NCBI GenBank assembly: GCA_947258655.1
Contig: CAMYJD010000014.1
Span: 1-64,000 of the forward strand
Source of the DNA: an uncultured Gammaproteobacteria bacterium
GTDB taxonomy: Bacteria > Pseudomonadota > Gammaproteobacteria > JAADHQ01
DNA length: 64,000 nt
Reading direction: 5' to 3'
The position numbers and the translations under genes are program-made. The stretch's first letter is position 1; each line of letters begins with the position of its first letter. The notes beneath the pieces are model-generated. The model was not told the origin of the DNA and ran no database searches. It saw only the letters and a list, made by a program, of their open reading frames with translations. Positions 38,811 through 48,306 of the stretch are shown here, piece after piece.

Positions 38811-39068
38811 GCATAGAGATGGGGGGTTGATTTATTCTTTAAATGAATGGTGCTTTGCTACCGATTTCCCCTCTCATAGTGCATAGCGATGCCACAGAAT
38901 CCCCCTCCTTGAAGGACGACTCCAGGGATGGAGTCGGTACGATCCCAGGGAAGGGATCGGTAGACTGCGTCCGGAACCTGCAGTCGAGAACGACGCCCGG
39001 AGCCAAAGTCGAGGGGGGAAATGGGTGGCATCTCTATGCGCTTTTATTTAGCTATGAATGATTTATTC
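38811..39068. other. Structured multi-hairpin element bounded by 10-bp direct repeats
   Basis: The direct repeat TGATTTATTC is at 38828-38837 and 39059-39068. Inside, 38881-38895 pairs with 39025-39039 in 14 of 15 positions, and CCCCCTC (38901-38907) pairs with GAGGGGG (39011-39017). This outer stem encloses at least three hairpins: CGACTCCA/TGGAGTCG (38917-38936, loop GGGA), CGATCCC/GGGATCG (38940-38959) and GACTGC/GCAGTC (38963-38985), with a weak fourth CGAC/GTCG (38991-39011). GCATAGAGATG at 38811-38821 is perfectly complementary to 39029-39039, so it competes with 38881-38891 for the same partner. The short frame through it is not a convincing gene. Confidence 0.65.
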
Positions 39069-41084
39069 CCTGGACTCGATCAACAGGATTTCCCCGTTCC
39101 AGCGCTTATGATCGATTGCATCGGCATCCCTGTAAGCAATGCTCAATTTTAGTTGTTTGAGTTGTTGGCGCAATAGTTTCGTCGGGCCAGTAAATTCCTG
39201 AATGGTTACCGGATAGTGGAACAGGTTCAGAAAAGACTTGGTCTGCATTATCGCGGCCTGGCCGATCCACACCGGTTTATCGTTCCAGGATGTATTCGTT
39301 GGCCAGAAGCGAATGACCGATAGTAGCTTACTGTCGCTGTCGTAATATGACATTGCCATGGTTTCATGTTTGCCTTTATGGACCTGAGGTAAAACAGGTC
39401 GTTCATTCAGCGGTGTCTGCTTGCTTAGCCATTTCATCGAGTTGGGTAATGTCAATTCAAGTGCCGGAATCCAGCCATGGGCCGTCAATGTTTTATTGAT
39501 ATCAACGATAGTATCATTCCATTGAATATTGAATGGGTAGCCTGAGGTGTCGGCCAAATCGTTCCTGTAGACAGGCAGTGTTTTCCAGTCTTGCTCAGGC
39601 CAGTTGGCAAAATGTAGCTTGGCTATGTCTACTTTGCTTGTATAACGCTGCCATTCACTTTCAAAGTTCAGTTGCCAATGCGATATCGCAGTAAACAGGA
39701 TTGCGGCCGTGGTTACCGCAAACAGCGGTCTGGCCGGTAAAGCAGCCGATGGATGGCGCCGGTAGGCGATGCCCAGCAGAGTTATCCAGATGAGGCCCAG
39801 TGTCAGGCCGCCAATGACATCGGATAACCAATGCGCACCCAGATACAGGCGTGATATGGCTATCAGGCTGATGATAATCCCGAAAACCACATAGACATGG
39901 ATGCGCTTGTCTGCACGAATTTCACGGCTAATGATGATCGAAAGAAAACCATACAGTAGCATTGCCATTGTGCTATGTGCACTGGGGAATGAGTAATGTG
40001 ATGCAAGCGGAAACAGGGAAGGGTCAGGCCTGGGTACTTGCAGGCTGATTTTCAGTACGCGTGTAAGGATCGCGCCAAAAATAATGGCTGCCCCCAAATG
40101 CAGTGCTGCCGGTATATTACGCTGGTACAGTAGCCATGCAAGCACTATGGCAGTAATGCCGCTAACCACGAACGTATCACCCAGCATGGTTATCCAGATC
40201 ATGAGCTGGTCCATCCATGGTGTGCGTAAACTCTGCATCAGTTCGTAGACACGCTGGTCTACTGTTATAGGCTGTCCCGCCAGGGAGCCAATGATAAAGA
40301 AGAAGCCGAGGCCGGATAGTATCAGGATCAGTGCAAAGAGTAACAGTGCCGGGGATTCGGGCTGGCGTGGATCGACCAATGCCTGGATGGATGGTCCGAT
40401 GATGCTGTGTCTGCGTGCCCACTGCAAGCTCTGACGGGAAATGGCATCGGCCCTGGGTTGGAGGTAGTGCAGTGTTCTGCGCAATAGCCAGCGAATGATT
40501 AACAAGGCGATGATGACCACGAAGATCAGCGCGACCAGCCTGATGGCAACTTCCGATGCCAGTTCCAGTGACGCGCCGAACACCATGCCTGGCAACAGGT
40601 AGGCGGGTGCCCATGCTATCGCAGACAGGACGTTGATAATCGTGAAGCGCATGGGCGACATGCCCATCATGCCGGCAATGGTCGGTATGACGGCACGAAC
40701 CGGACCAACGAAGCGTCCGAAGACGACACTCTTGCCGCCATGTTTACGAAAAAAATCCTCGCCGGTCTGGAATTGTGACTTGAAATAATAAAAAGGCCAG
40801 ATGTTTTTCAGCTGTTTCTGGTAACGGTAGCCAATCCAGAAGCTGATACCATCGCCGGCTATCGCACCGGCGATACACAGCAACATGGTCGTCGTGAAGT
40901 CGAGCAGGCCCAATGCTATCAAGGCGCCGAAGGAAACAAGCAATGCGGCCCCCGGCACCGGGATACCGATGAGTAGCATTGATTCCAGCATTGCGACTGT
41001 GAAGATAAATACCCCGGTCAGTACCGGGTACTGATTGATCCAGTCAACAAGCCAGGCAAGCTGTGGGTGGGTGATTTCTTCCAT
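39063..41084 (-). CDS. DedA-PAP2-LssY-like three-part membrane protein
   Basis: The 673-residue protein joins three parts. Residues 1-200 are a DedA/SNARE-associated domain (PVPGAALLVSFGALIA, GDGISFWIGYRYQ, FGRFVGPVRAVIPTIAGMMGMSPMRF), of the undecaprenyl-phosphate or phospholipid flippase family. Residues about 245-440 are a PAP2 phosphatase: KISLQVPRP, PSAHSTMAM and SRLYLGAHWLSDVIGG give the three active-site motifs. The last 200 residues after a further membrane helix resemble the LssY C-terminal domain. The set suggests lipid-phosphate dephosphorylation coupled to transport. Its TAA stop lies within the right direct repeat of the hairpin element. Confidence 0.85.
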   Translation of the reverse strand: MEEITHPQLAWLVDWINQYPVLTGVFIFTVAMLESMLLIGIPVPGAALLVSFGALIALGLLDFTTTMLLCIAGAIAGDGISFWIGYRYQKQLKNIWPFYYFKSQFQTGEDFFRKHGGKSVVFGRFVGPVRAVIPTIAGMMGMSPMRFTIINVLSAIAWAPAYLLPGMVFGASLELASEVAIRLVALIFVVIIALLIIRWLLRRTLHYLQPRADAISRQSLQWARRHSIIGPSIQALVDPRQPESPALLLFALILILSGLGFFFIIGSLAGQPITVDQRVYELMQSLRTPWMDQLMIWITMLGDTFVVSGITAIVLAWLLYQRNIPAALHLGAAIIFGAILTRVLKISLQVPRPDPSLFPLASHYSFPSAHSTMAMLLYGFLSIIISREIRADKRIHVYVVFGIIISLIAISRLYLGAHWLSDVIGGLTLGLIWITLLGIAYRRHPSAALPARPLFAVTTAAILFTAISHWQLNFESEWQRYTSKVDIAKLHFANWPEQDWKTLPVYRNDLADTSGYPFNIQWNDTIVDINKTLTAHGWIPALELTLPNSMKWLSKQTPLNERPVLPQVHKGKHETMAMSYYDSDSKLLSVIRFWPTNTSWNDKPVWIGQAAIMQTKSFLNLFHYPVTIQEFTGPTKLLRQQLKQLKLSIAYRDADAIDHKRWNGEILLIESRE

Positions 41085-41174
41085 GTGCGTTATTTTGCCG
41101 TTGAATCCATTGTTATTACCTGCTGCTTAGCTATCAATGAACATAAAACAGAAACGTGGATTGTCGCTGTGTGT

Positions 41175-42455
41175 CTACAATTGCCTGAACACTCTGCCGG
41201 CCGCATCGATCGTCTGCTGCAGGTCGTCATCGCTATGACTGGCCGAGACAAAACCGGCCTCGAATGCTGACGGGGCAAGGTATACACCTTCCTCGAGCAT
41301 GCCGTGGAAGAACAGCTTGAAACGATCCAGATTGCAATTGTTGACCTGGTAGAAGTTGCTGATATGTTCCTCCTCGCTGAAGAAGAATCCGAACATACCA
41401 CCCACGGTGTTGGCGCTGACCGGGATGCCGGCTACACGGGCCTGGTCGAGGATACCGTTGACCAGGGTCTGTGTTTTTGTTGTCAGATCACTATAGAATC
41501 CGTCGCGACTGATTAATTCCATGGTCTTCAGGCCGGCAGCCATGGCGACCGGATTGCCGGATAGGGTGCCCGCCTGGTAGATAGGGCCAAGCGGGGCGAT
41601 CTGTTCCATGATCTCGCGTTTACCGCCAAACGCGCCGACGGGCATGCCGCCGCCGATCACCTTGCCTAATGTCGTCAGGTCCGGTGTTACGTTGTAGTAT
41701 GCCTGCGCACCACCGCGGGCAACGCGAAATCCGGTCATGACCTCATCAAAGATGAGCACACTACCGTATTCATCACAGACCTCACGCAGGCCTTCGAGGA
41801 ACCCGGGTAAGGGTGGTATGCAATTCATATTGCCGGCGACCGGTTCGACGATAACACAGGCTATTTGCCCGCCGACATGGGCGAAGACTTCGCGCACCTC
41901 ATCGATATTATTGTATTGCACGGTAATGGTATGTTCGGCCAGCGCGACCGGTACCCCGGGCGATGTCGGCACACCCAGGGTCAGCGCCCCGGAGCCGGCC
42001 TTGACCAGCAGCGAATCGGAGTGGCCATGGTAACAGCCCTCAAACTTGATGATTTTGTCCCTGCCGCTAAAGCCACGTGCCAGCCTGATCGCACTCATGG
42101 TCGCCTCGGTGCCGGAGCTGACCATGCGTACCAGATCCATTGACGGCACCAGCTCACAGACCTTGTCGGCCATAGTGGTCTCGACGACGGTCGGCGCGCC
42201 AAAACTGAGTCCATTGGCAGCGGTCTCCTGTACGACCTGGATGACCTCCGGATGGGCATGGCCGACGATCATCGGTCCCCATGAGCCCACATAGTCGATA
42301 TAGCGCTTGTCACTTTCAGACCAGACATAGGCGCCTTGAGCACGCTTGAAGAAGATCGGCTCTCCACCAACACCTTTGAAGGCACGTACCGGTGAGTTGA
42401 CGCCGCCGGGGATGTGCTGTTGTGCCTGGGTGAATAATTCGTGCGAATGTGGCAT
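41175..42455 (-). CDS. hemL: Glutamate-1-semialdehyde 2,1-aminomutase
   Basis: HemL makes 5-aminolaevulinate in the C5 haem pathway. The 426-residue PLP enzyme starts [29 protein letters not shown], has [17 protein letters not shown] (about 140), FDEVMTGFR (about 240) and the PLP lysine in [19 protein letters not shown] (about 265). ATG 42455 is the family start; the open frame reaches 42512. It is divergent from a GNAT gene. Confidence 0.96.
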   Translation of the reverse strand: MPHSHELFTQAQQHIPGGVNSPVRAFKGVGGEPIFFKRAQGAYVWSESDKRYIDYVGSWGPMIVGHAHPEVIQVVQETAANGLSFGAPTVVETTMADKVCELVPSMDLVRMVSSGTEATMSAIRLARGFSGRDKIIKFEGCYHGHSDSLLVKAGSGALTLGVPTSPGVPVALAEHTITVQYNNIDEVREVFAHVGGQIACVIVEPVAGNMNCIPPLPGFLEGLREVCDEYGSVLIFDEVMTGFRVARGGAQAYYNVTPDLTTLGKVIGGGMPVGAFGGKREIMEQIAPLGPIYQAGTLSGNPVAMAAGLKTMELISRDGFYSDLTTKTQTLVNGILDQARVAGIPVSANTVGGMFGFFFSEEEHISNFYQVNNCNLDRFKLFFHGMLEEGVYLAPSAFEAGFVSASHSDDDLQQTIDAAGRVFRQL

Positions 42456-42529
42456 GCTCGGATCCTTATTGTTCAGGTTAATATTGGCGTACATTATAGT
42501 GTAAGCAGGCACGCGTAAGAAGAGGGTAG

Positions 42530-42985
42530 ATGCGTATCATCAATCTGGCGGATGCGACCGAGCATCTCGAAACATTGGCAAAATGGCATCATCGGCAATG
42601 GCAGGATCTGAATCCCGGACAGACCCTTGAGCAACGGATCCAGAAAATGCAGTGCTATCTGCAGGATGTCTTTGTTCCCAGTACCTATGTTGCCTGTAAT
42701 GATCATGTGCTGGGTTCTGCCGCGATCGTCGAATGTGATATGGACAGTCGTAAGGAATTGTCACCATGGCTGGCCAGCGTCTATGTGGACACTGCATATC
42801 GCCGCCAGGGGGTTGGTAGCCGTCTGCTTCAGCATGTCAGTGAACAGGCACGCCTGCACAGGATCAAGCGTTTGTATTTGTTTACCCCCGACCAGGTTGC
42901 GTTCTATCAACGCCTGGGCTGGCAGATATTGGAAGAAACCGAGTATCGTAATTGTATGGTCACGGTCATGTATCTTGACCTTTAA
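42530..42985 (+). CDS. GNAT-family N-acetyltransferase
   Basis: The 151-residue protein has the acetyl-CoA motif as [14 protein letters not shown] (about 87-100) following [11 protein letters not shown]. The C-terminal [20 protein letters not shown] is the usual FYxxxGW segment. The N-terminus ([24 protein letters not shown]) resembles a common subgroup of unknown acceptor. It stands alone between hemL and thiE. Confidence 0.85.
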   Translation: MRIINLADATEHLETLAKWHHRQWQDLNPGQTLEQRIQKMQCYLQDVFVPSTYVACNDHVLGSAAIVECDMDSRKELSPWLASVYVDTAYRRQGVGSRLLQHVSEQARLHRIKRLYLFTPDQVAFYQRLGWQILEETEYRNCMVTVMYLDL

Positions 42986-43033
42986 TGGGCTGGCCAGCGA
43001 TTGAAAATATGCGTGGATAAAGCGTATTGACGA

Positions 43034-43669
43034 TTAATTTTCCTGGAACAATTGACTCAATTCCCGCGCACCGGCTTCGATGTCCGTTTGTGCGAATACG
43101 GCAGAAATAACCGCCAGCATATCGGCGCCAGCTGCTATCAGCTGTGCTGCGTTTGCGGGCGTGATACCGCCGATGGCAACAATCGGAATACGCAGTTGTG
43201 TTCTGGCAGCCGCAAGCATTTGCAGGTCAGCATGCACGGCATCGGGCTTTATACCTGACGGGTAAAAACTGCCAAAAGCGATATAGTCAGCACCTGCATC
43301 CTGCGCGGCAATGGCCAGGCCAATATCATTATAGCAGGATACGCCGATAATGCTGTCTGCTCCCAGTTGCGCGCGTGCGTCCTGAATTCCGGCATCGTCC
43401 TTGCCAAGATGAACGCCATCGGCATTGCAGTCACGCGCCAGGGCTATGTCGTCATTGACGATAAACCGGGTGTGCGTATCGTTGCACAGGTCACGCAGTT
43501 GACGCGCCTGCTGCATTCTTGATAGCGGGCTGGAGGTTTTGTCACGGTACTGGACAATACGACTGCCTCCGGCAATGGCTTGTGCTACCGCGGTAACTAG
43601 CTGTTCAGGCGGGCTCAGCTCCTCGTTCGTCAGAACATACAGGCCACGCAGGTGTTCACACTTGTGCAT
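43034..43669 (-). CDS. thiE: Thiamine-phosphate synthase
   Basis: ThiE joins the thiazole and pyrimidine halves of thiamine. The 211-residue TIM-barrel protein has GGSRIVQYRDK (about 35-45), RFIVNDDIALARDCNADGVHLGKDD (split over about 68-92), GVSCYN, DYIAFGSFYPSGIKPDA (about 129-145) and IVAIGGITPANAAQLIAAGADMLAVISAVF at the phosphate site. The ATG is chosen over the preceding TTG; no clear ribosome site is visible and translation is probably coupled to thiD, which ends only a few bases upstream. Confidence 0.94.
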   Translation of the reverse strand: MHKCEHLRGLYVLTNEELSPPEQLVTAVAQAIAGGSRIVQYRDKTSSPLSRMQQARQLRDLCNDTHTRFIVNDDIALARDCNADGVHLGKDDAGIQDARAQLGADSIIGVSCYNDIGLAIAAQDAGADYIAFGSFYPSGIKPDAVHADLQMLAAARTQLRIPIVAIGGITPANAAQLIAAGADMLAVISAVFAQTDIEAGARELSQLFQEN

Positions 43670-43678
43670 CAAAAAAAA

Positions 43679-44470
43679 TCAGTTGTTGGTGGCCCAGAAA
43701 ATACGATTGGGTATGTATTGTCCCTTGCCGATGCGATAGCCATGTTGCAGGCTTTGCCAGGTATATTCCTGCGCTTCATAGATGGCAGACAAGGGCTCGT
43801 TACCCTGTGCCAGCAATCCTGCGATACTGGAGGCCAGCGTGCAACCTGAGCCGTGATGTTCACCCTGTAGCCGAGGCCAGTGGAATTCTTCCAGCTTGCG
43901 GTTATTGGTATATAACGTATTACTGACTTTTTGGGTCGGTTCATGGGTGCCGGTGATCAGCACAAATTCGTTGCCATCATCGAGTAAAGACATTGCGCAG
44001 GCATCGAGCGTGTCGGCTTGAGGTGCAAGTTGGCGTGCCTCTCTGGAATTGGGAGTCAGGACCGTGGTCAGTGGCATCAAGAATTCCCGCAAGGCCGACT
44101 GAAGTTCGCGATTGGCGAGTGGCGTGTCGGCACCACTGGCCAGCACCGGATCCAGAATAACAGGAATATCGGACAGCTCAGACAAGACCTCATGTATGGT
44201 CTCGACGATTTCCGTACTGTCGATCAGTCCAATCTTGACCGCAGCGATCGGTATATCATCCAGTATTGTCCTGGCCTGATCCTTTAACAGCTCCGGGGCG
44301 ACGGTGATGGTACCCTTGACATCGCTGGTATCCTGGGTGGTCAAGGTTGTGATCAGGGGGCATGCATGGCAACCCTGGCTGGCAAGGGCCTCGATATCGG
44401 CCTGTATACCTGCCCCGCCGCTGGGGTCCAGACCGGAAAAGATCAGTACAGCCGGGATTCTCTGTGACAT
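43679..44470 (-). CDS. thiD: Hydroxymethylpyrimidine/phosphomethylpyrimidine kinase
   Basis: ThiD phosphorylates HMP and HMP-P for thiamine synthesis. The 263-residue ribokinase-fold protein has LIFSGLDPSGGAGIQADIEA (about 9-28), DPVLASGADTPL (about 105), LTPNSREARQL (about 137) and the anion hole with catalytic Asp region as LQGEHHGSGCTLASSIA (about 206-222). It forms a two-gene operon with thiE. I saw no TPP riboswitch in the 126 nt upstream, which are shared with the divergent rubredoxin gene. Confidence 0.93.
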   Translation of the reverse strand: MSQRIPAVLIFSGLDPSGGAGIQADIEALASQGCHACPLITTLTTQDTSDVKGTITVAPELLKDQARTILDDIPIAAVKIGLIDSTEIVETIHEVLSELSDIPVILDPVLASGADTPLANRELQSALREFLMPLTTVLTPNSREARQLAPQADTLDACAMSLLDDGNEFVLITGTHEPTQKVSNTLYTNNRKLEEFHWPRLQGEHHGSGCTLASSIAGLLAQGNEPLSAIYEAQEYTWQSLQHGYRIGKGQYIPNRIFWATNN

Positions 44471-44596
44471 AAAATAATTATAACATTAATATTACATAAG
44501 AAAGTGGTAATATTATCCTTGAAAGCGGTTTTTCTGCCGCCGGAAACATGTGACAATTTGGTTTAATGAAAGTTTTTCTCAACAGGATTGGTTAGT

Positions 44597-44761
44597 ATGA
44601 AAACATATATGTGCGTCATTTGCGGCTATATCTACGATGAGAGTAATGGCTTGCCGGAGGAAGGCTTTCCGCCCGGGACGCGTTGGGAAGATATTCCGCT
44701 TAACTGGGTTTGTCCCGAATGCGGTGCCAGTAAGGATGATTTCGAGATGATCGAGGTTTAG
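44597..44761 (+). CDS. Rubredoxin
   Basis: This 54-residue protein (too short for most gene filters) is a one-electron carrier. It has the two iron-binding knuckles CVICGY (Cys6 and Cys9) and CPECGA (Cys39 and Cys42), and the conserved aromatic/acidic middle ([28 protein letters not shown]). The sequence is full length for the family. It is divergent from thiD and alone on its strand. Partners such as alkane hydroxylase or rubredoxin reductase are not in the window. Confidence 0.96.
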   Translation: MKTYMCVICGYIYDESNGLPEEGFPPGTRWEDIPLNWVCPECGASKDDFEMIEV

Positions 44762-44985
44762 TAGGCCATTGTCATCAGCGCGGGGTCATTATCCATCTTT
44801 TATATGCGGCAATTGCTGAATTATTCTATGCATCGCCCATATCGTTGTTGATTTTCCTGAAATTTATTTAATCCTCGCACGGGACAGGCGGCCATGCCCC
44901 GCTGTTGTTTACACTTGCGAAAAGTCCTGGAATATCGACTACACTTGAGTATGTGAATGGCGCGGATTACTGAAGAGAATATGTC

Positions 44986-45498
44986 ATGCCTTTACCTGCG
45001 GAATGGAGCCAGTTGCTGGCCAGTTCAGCAACAGAATATTGTGACCTGATCGAGCATCTCGATCGGGTGGATGGTGACTGGCTTGATAATCTGTCCGCAC
45101 TGCTGCCACGTATCCATGCGGCCGTGAGTGCCATTCCCACGCATGCTGTCGATTCCTGCCCGTGTGATTCGGAGATGGATATGGATCTGCGTTTTGAACT
45201 TTATACCCGCTTACGTAAGCTGCTCGGTGACCACGACGGTTATGTCCTGGATTTTGACAAGCCTGAGGAACTCGAGGATATGAGCGGCAGCCTGGCCGAT
45301 GATTTCACCGATATCTATTTCGAATTGAAAAAAGGTCTGGAGCTACTCAGCAGTGATCCGGATGCGTTAACGCGTGCTGTAGATGTCTGGTACGGAGGCT
45401 ATCTATGGCATTGGGGACAGCATCTTGTCGATGCCGAACGCCATCTCTATGACCTGCAGGTGCACCGCCGTCTTGGTGCCAATAGTTTGATTGTCTAG
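44986..45498 (+). CDS. DUF5063-like cytoplasmic protein
   Basis: The 170-residue acidic protein has no signal or membrane segment. It is mostly helical, with RLRKLLGDHDGYVLDFDKPEELEDM and then DDFTDIYFELKKGLELL, and ends in a WYGGYLWHWGQHLVDAERHLYDL segment. This order fits DUF5063 as I remember it; function unknown. It is preceded by an ATG in good context (GAAGAGAAT upstream). It converges with cpdA. Confidence 0.55.
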   Translation: MPLPAEWSQLLASSATEYCDLIEHLDRVDGDWLDNLSALLPRIHAAVSAIPTHAVDSCPCDSEMDMDLRFELYTRLRKLLGDHDGYVLDFDKPEELEDMSGSLADDFTDIYFELKKGLELLSSDPDALTRAVDVWYGGYLWHWGQHLVDAERHLYDLQVHRRLGANSLIV

Positions 45499-45518
45499 TG
45501 CTTATATTGTTGAATCAC

Positions 45519-46268
45519 TCACACCCAGACCACGGAGCTGTGCAATTCCCCGCTATCAGAGAGCGTTAACCAGCGATACCCTGGCCCCCTCTGTGTATCA
45601 ATGGCGAAGTCATCTGAGCCAGGCAGAAATTGCATACAGGTTGCTGGAGATGATATTAGCTGGATATGTTCGAGTTGATGAAAAAATTCCTGGTGTACAT
45701 GGCCCCATAGGATAGCCTTGACCTGCGGATAGTGGACAAGCATCTGCAGCAAACGCTCGCTGTTCTGTACCTGCATGGTATCCATCCACGCACTGCCCAC
45801 CGCGACCGGCTGATGATGCATACACACGAGTGTGTGCTGTTCCGGCCTGTCATCGAGACACTGTTGTAGTAGTGCAAATTGCGATTCTGCCAGGGCGCCG
45901 CCATCGCTGTTCTCTACCCTGGTGTCGAGCATGATAACCTGCCATGTATCGAGCAGGATCTGTTGGCGGGTACTGATCCATTTGCTTTCCAGAGTCTGCT
46001 CCATGAGCTCGGGAATGTCATGGTTGCCGGGCAGGACATAGACAGGTATTTGTAATGGTTCCAGTATGGCTCTTAGATTCACATAGCCCTGTGCCGTTTC
46101 ATCATGGGTCAGATCGCCGGTAATCAATATTAGTTCAGGTGTGTGCGCGCCGGCCTGTGCATGTGCCAGTACCTGCTGCAGGCTTTGCCGGCAGTTAATA
46201 CCCAGTAGGCGGAATTCAGGATCTGCATGCAGGTGAAGATCGGTTATATGCAATATGCGGGTGTGCAT
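45519..46268 (-). CDS. cpdA: 3',5'-cyclic-AMP phosphodiesterase CpdA-like
   Basis: The 249-residue protein is a class III cyclic nucleotide phosphodiesterase. The metallophosphatase motifs are ITDLHLHAD (8-16), ITGDLTHDET (about 49), PGNHDIPELM (about 80-89), CMHHQPVAVGSAWMD (about 148-162) and GHVHQEF (about 188-194). The GSAWMD segment is typical of CpdA. A terminator-like hairpin with a G-tract lies directly before the ATG, so it probably has its own promoter or is read through from the upstream small gene. Confidence 0.85.
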   Translation of the reverse strand: MHTRILHITDLHLHADPEFRLLGINCRQSLQQVLAHAQAGAHTPELILITGDLTHDETAQGYVNLRAILEPLQIPVYVLPGNHDIPELMEQTLESKWISTRQQILLDTWQVIMLDTRVENSDGGALAESQFALLQQCLDDRPEQHTLVCMHHQPVAVGSAWMDTMQVQNSERLLQMLVHYPQVKAILWGHVHQEFFHQLEHIQLISSPATCMQFLPGSDDFAIDTQRGPGYRWLTLSDSGELHSSVVWV

Positions 46269-46275
46269 GGATAAG

Positions 46276-46299
46276 AAAAGGGGGGGGATGTCCCCCCCT
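46276..46299 (-). terminator. Intrinsic terminator with a seven-pair G:C stem
   Basis: GGGGGGG (46281-46287) pairs with CCCCCCC (46292-46298). Read on the minus strand the stem is followed by CTTTTCTTAT, a U-rich tail. It ends the message of the small gene at 46307-46645 just before cpdA. Confidence 0.65.
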
Positions 46300-46306
46300 G
46301 TACTGA

Positions 46307-46645
46307 TTAATGCGGGGTTTTTATCTTGCCGACCTTCCAGAAATTAAAGTCGTTAAAGCCATAGGTCATGCCTTCCTGGTAATCCGAGCCATTGCAGGGC
46401 AGGGCTATACCTACTGTGCAAATGCTCTCCGTGACATGTGAGATCGGGTCGCCGTCATAGTGCGGCCGTACGGCTATACAATTGATGCATTTGCCCTCCA
46501 GATGAATCGCATCACTAGGCTTGAGGACATAATATTGACTGCCTTCTGGCCCGTGAACCAGAAATTGTCCTTCCAGTTTGACCGGATTGGGTCCTGCGTA
46601 GTTATCGAGATCATAGATTTCCAGCATGTGCACTTTATTCGTCAT
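46307..46645 (-). CDS. Conserved-looking cytoplasmic protein of unknown function
   Basis: The 112-residue product has no signal peptide or membrane segment. It contains KCINCIAVRPHYDGDP (about 51-66) and CTVGIALPCNG (about 77-87), so four Cys in two pairs could bind a metal or form a redox site. Tyr and Phe are frequent. GAGGTG lies 7 nt before the ATG, a good ribosome site. I do not recognise a family. It ends at a strong terminator before cpdA. Confidence 0.6.
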   Translation of the reverse strand: MTNKVHMLEIYDLDNYAGPNPVKLEGQFLVHGPEGSQYYVLKPSDAIHLEGKCINCIAVRPHYDGDPISHVTESICTVGIALPCNGSDYQEGMTYGFNDFNFWKVGKIKTPH

Positions 46646-46732
46646 GGCATCACCTCGTTGGAATGACTGCTGTAAATATCTCCATTCCTGACTCTAACGA
46701 GATATCACGAAGGTATCAAGTGTTGTCGTAAC

Positions 46733-48064
46733 TTACAGTAATTTATAGAAAATTTTTGACTTTCTATGCAGATTATAGAGATTTTTCCGTTTCACCGGCA
46801 GCGCTTTCATCTCAGCCTGGACAAATCCCTTTTCCTGAAACCAGTGTGCGGTTTGCGTGGTCAGTACGATTAATTTTTCCATACCCAGTGATTTGGCCTG
46901 TTTTTCGATATGCGCGAGCAGATGCTCACCGCGGCCGCTGTCCTGGTATTGCGGATGTACGGCCAGGCAGGCGAGCTCGGCAACACGTTCCTTGTGGTAA
47001 GGATGCATTGCTGCGCAACCGATGATCATGCCCTCACGCTCGATGACACAATACTCGTCTATTTCGACTTCCAATAGCTCACGTGAACGTTTTACCAGTA
47101 CACCTTTCTCCTCGAGTGGTTTCAATAACTCGATAATTCCACCGACATCATCTATCGTCGCCGTGCGTAATGCCTCGATGGTCTCGGCAGTTATCAACGT
47201 GCCCACGCCATCGCGGGTAAACAGTTCCTGTAACAATGCGCTTTCGGTCTTGCGCTGGATCAGATGGGCCCTGCGCACACCGAAACGGCATGCATGTACG
47301 GCGCTGCGCAGATGAGTACGGATTTCATCCGCTAATTTACGTTTGCTATCGAGCAGGCGGTCGGCCTCGGCAGGAGATAGTTCACGTATTAACTGGCGCT
47401 TGCTGTCGAGCAGGTTGTTGCCCTCGAGCAGGAAAATCAGCTTATCGGCCTGCAGTTCTATCGCCGTTGATGTCGCCACATCCTCTGCGCTGAGATTAAA
47501 CACCTCGCCCGTTGGAGAATAGCCCGACGGTGACAGCAGAACGATATCACCGTGATCCAGGCGGTCCCTGATCGCATCGATATCTAGGCGTCTGACTTCG
47601 CCGGTGTGTTGAAAATCGACACCATCACGTACACCTAAAGGTTGGGCGGTGACAAAGTTGCCCGAGGCAACACGTATATGCGCGCCGGCCATGGGTGTAT
47701 TGGCGACACCCATCGACAACAGGGATTCAATTTCAACCCGGATACTGCCGACGGCCTCCTTGACACATTCCAGAGCCTTGCCGTCAGTGATACGCAGACC
47801 ATTCTTATAGACAGTATCTATTTGTTCACGCTTGAGGCGTTTCTCTATTTGCGGACGCGCACCATGTACCAGCAGCAGGCGAATTCCCAGGCTGTTAAGA
47901 ATGGCGATATCATGGATCAGGGTGTCGAAGTGCTTGTCGAGGACCGCATCGCCGGTGAACATCAGCACAAAGGTGCGCCCCCGATGGGCGTTGACATAGG
48001 GCGAGGCAGCGCGAAACCAGTTAACAAATTCCAGCACCTGATCACTGTCGTTAGATTTGTTCAA
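46733..48064 (-). CDS. argA: N-acetylglutamate synthase (amino-acid N-acetyltransferase)
   Basis: ArgA makes N-acetylglutamate, the first step of arginine synthesis. The 443-residue protein has the non-catalytic amino-acid kinase-like domain (HRGRTFVLMFTGDAVL, LLVHGARPQIEKRL, SPSGYSPTGEVFNL) that carries the arginine site, then a GNAT domain with CLAVHPQYQDSGRGEHLLAHIE (about 385-406). The product ends near the family C-terminus (LPVKRKNLYN). The start is TTG 48064 with AAGGAC very close; GTG 48037 is the alternative. It is divergent from ilvD across 242 bp. Confidence 0.93.
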   Translation of the reverse strand: MNKSNDSDQVLEFVNWFRAASPYVNAHRGRTFVLMFTGDAVLDKHFDTLIHDIAILNSLGIRLLLVHGARPQIEKRLKREQIDTVYKNGLRITDGKALECVKEAVGSIRVEIESLLSMGVANTPMAGAHIRVASGNFVTAQPLGVRDGVDFQHTGEVRRLDIDAIRDRLDHGDIVLLSPSGYSPTGEVFNLSAEDVATSTAIELQADKLIFLLEGNNLLDSKRQLIRELSPAEADRLLDSKRKLADEIRTHLRSAVHACRFGVRRAHLIQRKTESALLQELFTRDGVGTLITAETIEALRTATIDDVGGIIELLKPLEEKGVLVKRSRELLEVEIDEYCVIEREGMIIGCAAMHPYHKERVAELACLAVHPQYQDSGRGEHLLAHIEKQAKSLGMEKLIVLTTQTAHWFQEKGFVQAEMKALPVKRKNLYNLHRKSKIFYKLL

Positions 48065-48306
48065 TGTCCTTACTCAATCTGTGTATTGGGGTCAAGTTAA
48101 CGTTTTAGGCTGCTATTTTCAACGTAAACTGGCCCTCAATGCAACGTTGATCGTATCAAACGGGCGGCTTTGTGCATTTTAAATCGATTCAGGGCAAGCA
48201 CAAGCGGTCATGAAAGATGTTTCCACAGCAAATGTGTGCGACCAGGCCCGGCGCCGAAAAATCTGTTAGAATCGGGCCAGTTATTATTTGCTGACAGAGG
48301 TCACCA

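Noticed and set aside
44471-44596. Possible TPP riboswitch before thiD-thiE
   Set aside because: The 126-nt gap shows no CTGAGA-type core and is too short for a riboswitch plus two divergent promoters.
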